Below, piece by piece: positions 58,129 to 64,000 of a stretch of 64,000 nucleotides of DNA. The stretch is from NCBI RefSeq assembly GCF_016811075.1, contig NZ_JAFBGL010000006.1, positions 1-64,000 of the forward strand, written 5' to 3'. The stretch comes from Oceaniferula flava (lineage in GTDB: Bacteria; Verrucomicrobiota; Verrucomicrobiia; Verrucomicrobiales; Akkermansiaceae). Under the pieces are notes generated by a model. It ran no database searches. It saw nothing but the letters and a program-made list of their open reading frames with translations, and was not told the origin of the DNA. Made by a program: the position numbers and the translations under genes. How positions within the stretch are numbered: position 1 is the stretch's first letter; each line of letters starts with the position of its first letter.

Positions 58129-59670
58129 CTACTCTTTAGCCGCCCCCTTGATGGCGGGGTGCGAGAGCAGGAAGGCGCGGCGACCATCGGCAAAGGTCCG
58201 GATCGGGGTGCCGGCGCCCCGCACTTCACTGAGCTCGTCAGGCTGATCGGCGGTGAGCTTGAGGAAGGCCTCGGTGCTGCCGTTTTTCCGGGTATCGGCG
58301 ATGACGTCGTCTTTGATCATGGCGCGATATTCGGCGACGATCGGGCCGAGCTTTTTCCAGTCAAGCCAATCGCGGGCGATGCTCTCACAGTGGGCGAGGT
58401 AACGTTTCCGCAGCGAGGGGACTTTGAGCAGCTTGGAACGCAGCGGTTTGGAGTCGTCATCCAGTCCGACCAGGGGGTCGAGTGAAAATGGGCTGGCGTC
58501 CGCGGCGGACTCACCACGGCGGCGGTGGCCGGCGCGGAAGGCTTCGTTCATATCGTGGGGCACGATGTGGAACATGCCTTTGGGATCGCGGTAGAGGGTG
58601 AAATCACTGGCACGTGCCCAGTAGCCATCGCTGTTCATCAGGGTGCAATCGATGGCGAGGAAGCGCAGGGTGCTCTCGATGTCGAGGATGGGAGCGAGCG
58701 CGGCTTCGAGTTGGTCGATGGGGGTTTCGTTGAGCACCTTGCAGAGGCCGATCAGCGCTTGCCAGTCCTCAGCATCGCCTTTTTTCTGCTCAAAGCGCTT
58801 CTTGTATTCGGCCAGATCCTCGCCGAGGTATTTCAGTCCGGCATCGCCGCGTGGGGAGCCGGGGGCCTTCCAGCGAGCGCCTTTTTTGGTGTCGTAGTTC
58901 TCCTTGAGGAAGTCCTTATCGAACTGCTGCTGGTTCTGATAGATGCCCCAGTATTCGCCATTGATGACCACGCGGACGAGGTTCACTTTCGGCGCCGGTG
59001 TCAGGCTGCGGGCGATCTGCGAGTAGATCACGGCCCCCAGCAGGCTGGCATCGCCGAAGGAGTTGTTCAGATTGAGTGTTTTGTAACCATCGAGTCGCTG
59101 GTCCTTGTCGCTGTGGTCGAGCGAAACGTTGAGCGAGCGTTTCTGGCCGCTGCGGGTTCTGAAGTAGCTGGACGCACCGCGGAAATGTATGCCTACCCCT
59201 TCGTAAACCTTGCCATCGATGGTGAGTTTGGCCGGCACATCGACGTCCGAGTTGTTGAACGCCTCCAGCTCTTTTTCCCACTGGTCGTTTTCAAAATCAA
59301 TGAATAGGGTGCGCAGAAGCTTCGGATCGTAGACCTCGCCCTTGACCTTCTCGATGTCGGACGGGCTGATTTTTTTGCCCGCTTGGATTTTCAGTTCCTG
59401 CTGCTCGCCGCGCCGTGGGCCCCGGCGCCGCGATGTGGGGTTCTGCTGAACGAACTCGAGGGCTTTGCTGCGTTCGGCGGTTTCGAGTCGACCGTTTTTA
59501 TTGGCATCGAACTTGTCTAACAATTCGCGCTCGGGCGATTCATTCGGTCCGCCGCCGCCACCGGGTGGGCGGCCTGCTCCATTAGCCCCCGGAGGTGGTC
59601 CTGGCTGGGCAAAAGCACTCGCAGTGAGAAGGACAGCGCCGGCGGTGGTCAATGGAATGAATCGTTTCAT
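58129..59670 (-). CDS. CotH-kinase-fold secreted protein with EF-hand segment
   Basis: A 513-residue exported protein: signal peptide (1-22, SAFAQ), a Pro/Gly-rich stretch, an EF-hand loop DANKNGRLETAE (about 54-65), then a CotH domain (about 108-470). Motifs include LTIDGKVYEGVGIHFRGAS (about 142-160), YKTLNLNNSFGDASLLG, and HIVPHDMNEAFRAGH (about 367-381), where Asp-Asn-Glu resemble catalytic residues of protein-kinase-like CotH enzymes. These phosphorylate surface proteins; here calcium dependence is plausible. Expansion of such proteins is common in Verrucomicrobiota and Planctomycetes. Confidence 0.85.
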   Translation of the reverse strand: MKRFIPLTTAGAVLLTASAFAQPGPPPGANGAGRPPGGGGGPNESPERELLDKFDANKNGRLETAERSKALEFVQQNPTSRRRGPRRGEQQELKIQAGKKISPSDIEKVKGEVYDPKLLRTLFIDFENDQWEKELEAFNNSDVDVPAKLTIDGKVYEGVGIHFRGASSYFRTRSGQKRSLNVSLDHSDKDQRLDGYKTLNLNNSFGDASLLGAVIYSQIARSLTPAPKVNLVRVVINGEYWGIYQNQQQFDKDFLKENYDTKKGARWKAPGSPRGDAGLKYLGEDLAEYKKRFEQKKGDAEDWQALIGLCKVLNETPIDQLEAALAPILDIESTLRFLAIDCTLMNSDGYWARASDFTLYRDPKGMFHIVPHDMNEAFRAGHRRRGESAADASPFSLDPLVGLDDDSKPLRSKLLKVPSLRKRYLAHCESIARDWLDWKKLGPIVAEYRAMIKDDVIADTRKNGSTEAFLKLTADQPDELSEVRGAGTPIRTFADGRRAFLLSHPAIKGAAKE

Positions 59671-59790
59671 GAAGGAGTTAACCTAGAGGAATCTGATTGG
59701 TTTTCAAATATTTCGAGTGGAATTTGATCATGACGCAGATGCTCGGCGCTGAACGATTGATCCCCGGTGCAGGCTACGTATAGTGGCTTT

Positions 59791-60624
59791 ATGAAGACAC
59801 CCTCCATGACTCGGCGCGATATGATGAGGCTTGCCGCACTGGCATCACTGGCTCCTGCCGGCAGTGCCTTGGCAGCACCCGGCGGTGGCAGGTCGCCCAA
59901 AAAGGGACTGGCGATTGCGGTGAAGAACAACGGCTGGGCGGAAAAAGTGCGCAAGCTGAACTGCAAGTGGTTCTACTCCTGGGGGGCAAAAATCCCCAAT
60001 GGCATCCCTGCGGGGGTCGATTTCAAACCGATGATTTGGGGTTACTGGGGCGATAAGGCAGGGCTCGCCAAAACGGGTCAAAAGATCAAGGAAGCCGGTA
60101 TTAAAGAGCTGTTAGGATTCAATGAACCCGATGGCAAACATCAGGCGAACATGTCGGTGGAAAAAGCCCTGCGCATCTGGCCGCTGCTGATGGAGACCGG
60201 GCTGCGACTCGGCAGTCCGGCTTGTGTTCACCCGGATAACGACTGGATGAAGGCCTTCATGGCCGGCGTGAAGAAAAAAGGCCTGCGGGTCGACTTCGTC
60301 ACCGTGCACTCCTACGGCGGACCCCATGCGAATCAACTGGAGAAACGCCTGCACAAGATTCAGAAAATGTACAACAAGCCGCTCTGGATCACCGAGTTCG
60401 CGGTGGGCGACTGGGATGCCAAGACCCCGAAGGCGAACAAGCACCACCCGGACAAAGTGCTCAAGTTCATGGAAACCATCCTTCCGAAGCTCGATCGCAT
60501 GGACTTCGTGGAACGCTATGCCTGGTTCCCTGCGGGTCAGAAATCAGCGCCGCTGGGCACCAGTGCACTTTACGATGGTAAGGGGAATCTGACACGCCTC
60601 GGTAAGGCATACCGAGACGCCTAA
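59791..60624 (+). CDS. GH128 family glycoside hydrolase, Tat-exported
   Basis: About 277 residues. The N-terminus MTRRDMMRLAALASLAP has a twin-arginine motif, so export is probably Tat-dependent. A TIM barrel follows: WFYSWGAKIPNGIP, then catalytic acid GFNEPDGKHQ (Glu about 112) and nucleophile in LWITEFAVGDW (Glu about 200), with VTVHSYGG between. This is the Asl1/GH128 fold, acting on beta-1,3-glucans such as laminarin. Ending at DA after RLGKAYR. Start ATG 59791; a longer frame adds eight residues. Confidence 0.9.
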   Translation: MKTPSMTRRDMMRLAALASLAPAGSALAAPGGGRSPKKGLAIAVKNNGWAEKVRKLNCKWFYSWGAKIPNGIPAGVDFKPMIWGYWGDKAGLAKTGQKIKEAGIKELLGFNEPDGKHQANMSVEKALRIWPLLMETGLRLGSPACVHPDNDWMKAFMAGVKKKGLRVDFVTVHSYGGPHANQLEKRLHKIQKMYNKPLWITEFAVGDWDAKTPKANKHHPDKVLKFMETILPKLDRMDFVERYAWFPAGQKSAPLGTSALYDGKGNLTRLGKAYRDA

Positions 60625-60861
60625 GGGGTGGGTAAGGAAAGGTCAGCTACGGCTGCGGCATGGCGGAAACTGTTCTGCTCGGATTTTCCTAACTGAGTAT
60701 GTCGCCTGCTCACTCAAGTGATCAGTTTAGGTATTGCCGCGTGGACGATCCATGTGATGCTGGGTGGGTTCATAGATGAGAGAATCACTTCTAGGCGCGT
60801 TTGCAGTGCCTGAGTGAGTTCTTTTGATCTATGGGATGGTTCAATACCGAGAAACCGTAAT

Positions 60862-61575
60862 ATGATGAAGATAGAACAAACAATGAAATCAATCAGGTCT
60901 CTGACCGCTCTGACGCTGACGGGCGTCGCCATGGTCTCCGCATCAGCAAATGCCGCAACTCTGGCATCCTGGGATGCCTGGGCGGACAGTGACACAGCCG
61001 GTGGCTTAGCTTCCGATTTTTCCACGGCGTCGATAACTACTACGATCACCGGTACTGCGGTCCGGGACATTGTCACCAATAGAGGCAGTAATGACGGAAC
61101 GTTCGGAACCTTAGCTGGAGCGGTATCCGATACAAACGCACTACGGATGAACAAACCTGACGGTTCAATCTTGCAAGTGAATGTTGCCAACAATTCAGGA
61201 GCTACCCTGTCCTTCGATCAATTGCATTTCGATGGCGTGTTTACGGGTGACAGCATTCGGGACTTTGAGGTCGTATTTGTGAACACTTCCACGGCGACCA
61301 CCAGTGGTCTGTTAGGTTCAGGCTCAATCACCTCTGATACGAATACCGTCACATTCGTTGCTGACTACGATGATTTCGATATTGATGTAAGCTCGATCAC
61401 TTTGGATAGCGGTGATGAAGGATACTTTCAGATCACCTTCGATGGTGGCACTGGTGGTATCAATAGCGCTTCAACGATCGACAATGTTGCTCTTACGACC
61501 GTCGTTCCTGAGCCATCTTCCGCGGCCTTGCTTGGCCTCGGTGGACTTGCGCTGATCATGCGTCGGCGCCAGTAA
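60862..61575 (+). CDS. PEP-CTERM sorting domain protein 1
   Basis: About 237 residues: signal peptide (MKSIRSLTALTLTGVAMVSA), a Thr/Ser/Asp-rich beta-type mature part, and a C-terminal PEP-CTERM signal with VPEPSSAALLGLGGLALIM then RRRQ. The exosortase cleaves such signals during sorting to the cell surface or extracellular matrix. Start MMKIEQTMK at 60862; ATG 60883 is an alternative. No exosortase is in the window. A terminator follows. Confidence 0.9.
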   Translation: MMKIEQTMKSIRSLTALTLTGVAMVSASANAATLASWDAWADSDTAGGLASDFSTASITTTITGTAVRDIVTNRGSNDGTFGTLAGAVSDTNALRMNKPDGSILQVNVANNSGATLSFDQLHFDGVFTGDSIRDFEVVFVNTSTATTSGLLGSGSITSDTNTVTFVADYDDFDIDVSSITLDSGDEGYFQITFDGGTGGINSASTIDNVALTTVVPEPSSAALLGLGGLALIMRRRQ

Positions 61576-61597
61576 GTCTCTCAACTTTGTGTGTGTA

Positions 61598-61629
61598 GGG
61601 TGCCAGTTTCTAACTGGTGCCCTTTTTTT
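61598..61629 (+). terminator. intrinsic terminator after PEP-CTERM protein 1
   Basis: GGGTGCCAGTT and AACTGGTGCCC pair with two mismatches (G-U capable), followed by seven T. Confidence 0.8.
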
Positions 61630-61718
61630 GTCTTGTTCCCTTGCTGACTGAAGAGCCGCCCAGTTCAGCTCTAGCGCTGTTTACAAAGGTCAGGGGGGCT
61701 TAACGCGATAATGTGATG

Positions 61719-61757
61719 CATAAACGGCCCACGCGCAGGACGTGTGAGCCGTTTATG
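61719..61757 (-). repeat. hairpin downstream of PEP-CTERM protein 2
   Basis: CATAAACGGC and GCCGTTTATG are a perfect 10-base stem (39 bases overall). In the direction of the minus-strand gene no T run follows, so it may be a transcript-end stem or an operator rather than a standard terminator. Confidence 0.6.
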
Positions 61758-61780
61758 AAAAAATGGGTGTGTCAGCTGAA

Positions 61781-62377
61781 CTAACTTCTCTTACGGCGGG
61801 CTGTCAGTGCGAGAGCACCAAGTCCTAATAGAAGAGCGGAAGATGGTTCCGGCACAGCAGCTGCACCGACTTGGTGGGCGAGTTCTGGCCCAGCGTCGAT
61901 AACGGTGTATCCCCAGGAAACGATGACATCTTCGGGATTGAGCAAGGTCGCGTCACCGTCGAAATCTGAGAAGTAAATGTTGTGGTTTAAGACATCTCCG
62001 ACAGCAAAACTAGCCTGTGAAGCTTTTTCAATATGGATAATGTCTGTTGCCAGATAAGTGGCTTCGTTGGGAAACATGTAGATCAAACCCAAGTTTACGG
62101 CACTGGGGTCGAGGCGGGTGGAGCCGCGGAGGATATCGCTGTAGTCGATATCGTTGGTGACAAATTCAGGATTGCCGCCGGGGATGCCGATGACGAGGCG
62201 TTGTTGGGCATTTCCTCCTGCGACGTCGTCGGTGATGGTGCCCGTGATATCGAAGGAGAGTGTCGATTCGGTGGCACTCCAATTGGAGATCGTCAATGCG
62301 GCATTAGCGGCACTGGTGAAGGAGCTGATCGCGAACAAAGCCGCTGCGATACTGCGTAGTTTGGATGTATTTTTCAT
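61781..62377 (-). CDS. PEP-CTERM sorting domain protein 2
   Basis: About 198 residues. Start MKNTSKLRSIAAALFAI gives a signal peptide (cleaved after about 26); mature beta-rich domain with Asp/Asn pairs (FSDFDGDATLLNPED) that might bind calcium; C-terminal signal AVPEPSSALLLGLGALALTA then RRKRS. Exported and exosortase-sorted. A 10-base perfect inverted repeat lies just before the start codon. Confidence 0.9.
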   Translation of the reverse strand: MKNTSKLRSIAAALFAISSFTSAANAALTISNWSATESTLSFDITGTITDDVAGGNAQQRLVIGIPGGNPEFVTNDIDYSDILRGSTRLDPSAVNLGLIYMFPNEATYLATDIIHIEKASQASFAVGDVLNHNIYFSDFDGDATLLNPEDVIVSWGYTVIDAGPELAHQVGAAAVPEPSSALLLGLGALALTARRKRS

Positions 62378-62876
62378 GGTTGTATCATTGCTATAACCAT
62401 CGGTGAATGGAACTAGTGGGAGTTGTTCCATTCAACGAGAATTATGATGCGTTTTAAAGGAATGTCGTGATGACACCCTTAGAAAGGAAGGTGGGGACTG
62501 AGGCGCAAGACTGGGCGCGGAGATAAGATGAATTAACATGAAATTGATTCACTTTTATGATGTCTGTGTAGGTATTGAGGTGACTGTTTTTCCGCCAGGG
62601 CCAGATTCAATCGCTGAACCTCCATCGTGTGGTGGGGAGGGAGCGATCTGGTGACGTGCAAGAGAGTCTATTTTGTAGGCACATCAACGCAAGAAATGGG
62701 GGCATGGTCCAACTGTGTCTATGATAGGCACACCCAAATGAGGTTTTTTGAGATAGCCGACTGAGCGGTATGCTGGTGCTTTAGATTGAGATGATCACAT
62801 GTTTCATGTGTGACTCAACTGTCGATCTGGTAGGTGCAGGCTTATCAGATATGCAAACAGCACAAAGCTATAAAAT
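62378..62876. other. intergenic stretch with inverted repeats between PEP-CTERM genes
   Basis: No gene supported in these 499 bases. A perfect 10-base inverted repeat (TGAATGGAAC/GTTCCATTCA, 62404-62434) ends 27 bases from the divergent PEP-CTERM 2 start. A 6-base inverted repeat CACATG-TTT-CATGTG (62796-62810) lies upstream of PEP-CTERM 3. Both are operator-like. No matching sigma-54 promoter was found by eye. Confidence 0.5.
62404..62434. promoter_or_regulatory. inverted repeat upstream of PEP-CTERM protein 2
   Basis: Perfect 10-base arms with an 11-base spacer. The centre is 42 bases before the start codon. Either an operator for an unidentified repressor or a stem in the 5-prime leader. 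Confidence 0.55.
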
Positions 62877-63608
62877 ATGAAAACACAGAACATCAAGAAA
62901 ACGATCACCAAGCACGCTGTATCCGCGCTGCTGGTTCTCACATTGGGCGGATCAGCAAGTGCGGCTACACTGAGTGTGACGGCCTTGGGGGACCCCGATC
63001 AAGCCATCGACCTAACGGCTCTCGGCACCGGCGATTGGGCGCTCTATACGACGACTGATCTTGAGCCGACCGAGAGTAAAGCGGGAGGCAGTGGGATCAA
63101 TGCTGTCACCTATGCGGGCTCCGACGTTCTTGGAGCATCTAATTCGAGCCAGAGTATTTTGTACTCATGGTCGGACGGTAGCCCGACTGCGAGCAACCCA
63201 GGCGGAACCTTTGACGCTGACCATTTGAGCACTGTTAATGAGCCAGGCTCAGCGGTGTTCTCGACAAGTGTGCTGGCCTCGACAACGCTCAACACGCTTT
63301 ATGTGACCTACGGACAGTGGAATGCAGTTTCTCGTATTACAGTGTCGTTATCGGATGGCTCGATTGCTGATCAGCAACTTGATTTGTCCACCAACGATCA
63401 CCAAACGGTGCAGATTGATTTTGCCTCGGATACGGATGCGGTGCTTGATGTGGAAATTGAATTTCTATCGGATACGGGAAATAATAACAGCCAGCTGCGT
63501 TTTCAGAGTTTAGCCTTGGCGAACGCTGTTGATCCGATTCCAGAGCCCTCCACGAGCGCTCTGCTCGGACTGGGTGGTCTGGCTCTGATCTTGCGTCGTC
63601 GCAAGTAA
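62877..63608 (+). CDS. PEP-CTERM sorting domain protein 3
   Basis: A 243-residue exported protein: MKTQNIKKTITKHAVSALLV starts the signal peptide (cleaved after ASA), then a Thr/Ser/Asp-rich beta domain with low Cys content, and a C-terminal PIPEPSTSALLGLGGLALIL then RRRK signal. Resembles protein 1 in tail sequence, but the mature parts differ. Exported, with sorting by exosortase encoded elsewhere. Confidence 0.9.
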   Translation: MKTQNIKKTITKHAVSALLVLTLGGSASAATLSVTALGDPDQAIDLTALGTGDWALYTTTDLEPTESKAGGSGINAVTYAGSDVLGASNSSQSILYSWSDGSPTASNPGGTFDADHLSTVNEPGSAVFSTSVLASTTLNTLYVTYGQWNAVSRITVSLSDGSIADQQLDLSTNDHQTVQIDFASDTDAVLDVEIEFLSDTGNNNSQLRFQSLALANAVDPIPEPSTSALLGLGGLALILRRRK

Positions 63609-63646
63609 TTCAGCGGCGTCTCCGGGAGGAGACTGTAACCATCGAC

Positions 63647-63679
63647 ACGAGACGGTCTGTTCGCGGGCCGTCTCGTTTT
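63647..63679 (+). terminator. intrinsic terminator after PEP-CTERM protein 3
   Basis: ACGAGACGG pairs with CCGTCTCGT, followed by TTTTG. Lies 38 bases past the stop codon. Confidence 0.8.
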
Positions 63680-63699
63680 GTTAGGTGGCGAGCTGATTT

Positions 63700-64000
63700 T
63701 TACTTGGTCGGTGGACTGAAATGGAAGGAGTCGAAAAGGCCATAGTTCTCCTGATGCGGAATATGGTCGCCAATGAACTTAAGATTCTCAACGCTGCAAT
63801 GCGCGGTGAAGGTGATCTCGTCTCCGAAGGCCGTTTGCAGCTGCTTCACTTGCTTGCCGTTGACGAACCATGAGATCAAATACTTGCCATCTTTTCTGTG
63901 AGCGATGTCGATGGCCAGCTTATACCAGGCCTCAGCCTTGATCAGAATTTGGTCTGAGCTGAACGGGTTTCCCTGTGAGGTGCAGTAACAAACAAGGTCG
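63700..64000 (-). CDS. partial CDS, C-terminal part of a beta-sandwich (LamG-like) protein
   Basis: A stop at 63700-63702 ends an open frame that reaches the window edge, so only the last 100 residues are seen. The sequence WYKLAIDIAHRKDGKYLISW, FVNGKQVKQLQ and the final ENYGLFDSFHFSPPTK resemble the strands of a LamG/concanavalin-like sandwich (AWYKLAIDI, then WFVNGKQV). The family is uncertain and the start is outside the window. Confidence 0.5.
   Translation of the reverse strand, partial: DLVCYCTSQGNPFSSDQILIKAEAWYKLAIDIAHRKDGKYLISWFVNGKQVKQLQTAFGDEITFTAHCSVENLKFIGDHIPHQENYGLFDSFHFSPPTK

Noticed and set aside
61719-61757. Standard rho-independent terminator for PEP-CTERM protein 2
   Set aside because: The hairpin has no T tract in the direction of that gene.
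1-64000. CRISPR array, tRNA or rRNA genes, complete insertion sequence
   Set aside because: No regularly spaced direct repeats, no cloverleaf or rRNA-like conserved segments, and no transposase were found by eye.

Overview
The window reads as a chromosomal segment of a Verrucomicrobiota bacterium, probably a marine or aquatic member near Verrucomicrobiales. This rests on family content, not on a marker gene: three PEP-CTERM proteins, a formylglycine sulfatase, a CotH/EF-hand protein, a Pur-alpha-like protein, LL-diaminopimelate aminotransferase, SMUG1-type uracil glycosylase and an octaheme cytochrome/TPR lipoprotein. There is no rRNA, tRNA, CRISPR array or insertion sequence that I can support.

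Layout. 1-2.2 kb: three short minus-strand genes (DUF7079, a lipoprotein, DUF4272). Each is bracketed tightly by attC-like inverted repeats, which looks like a small integron-cassette cluster without an integrase. 2.3-4.2 kb: pspA and ribD. 4.17-4.52 kb: a gene-free, A+T-rich stretch with two exact and two near-exact DnaA boxes, a candidate replication origin, followed by a Pur-alpha-like gene. 4.8-8.5 kb: PI-PLC-like protein, thioesterase, PIN/TRAM protein, ThrE-type exporter. 8.5-11.5 kb: the conserved rpmH-rnpA-yidD-yidC block (minus). 11.7-18.1 kb: GNAT, WalJ-like hydrolase, coiled-coil protein, LpxR-like deacylase, NlpC/P60 protein, sulfatase, mscL. 18.2-26.9 kb: phosphatase and DUF1853; a tight minus-strand set (CPBP protease, octaheme TPR lipoprotein, membrane protein); SMUG1 glycosylase, lipoprotein hydrolase and DUF4105 protein. 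27-34 kb: accB-accC, a secreted prenyltransferase-repeat protein with a HlyD-like adaptor, a spermidine-synthase-like protein and a TM2 protein. 34-44.3 kb: PA14-like protein, dapL, mnmA, xerC/D, upp, a sigma-54 regulator without a recognisable HTH, uppS, trmL. 44.6-50.2 kb: envelope proteolysis (rseP, degQ/htrA) beside a secreted protein that appears to carry a catalytically dead Lon/S16-type domain. 50.3-60.6 kb: a family-4-like uracil glycosylase lacking most Fe-S cysteines, half-length asparaginase, M3 peptidase, SMP-30, BLUF photoreceptor, TspO, SGNH hydrolase, CotH protein, GH128. 60.8-63.6 kb: three PEP-CTERM proteins. The right edge cuts a further minus-strand gene.

How the genes work together. 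Several neighbours serve the envelope: YidC/YidD insert membrane proteins, PspA guards the membrane, UppS makes the undecaprenyl carrier, DapL makes the diaminopimelate precursor, LpxR and NlpC/P60 trim lipid A and peptidoglycan, RseP and DegQ handle envelope stress. A secretome layer (sulfatase, GH128, SGNH hydrolase, CotH, PEP-CTERM proteins) suggests a polysaccharide-degrading, surface-decorated lifestyle. DNA base repair is represented by two unrelated uracil-glycosylase families.

Intergenic repeats of several designs are visible: a cruciform element at 38.7 kb, long imperfect inverted repeats at 26.9 and 37.5 kb, and a short stem-loop cluster at 44.3 kb. Shine-Dalgarno sequences are mostly weak or absent, so starts were chosen from homologous N-termini, signal peptides and gene overlaps.
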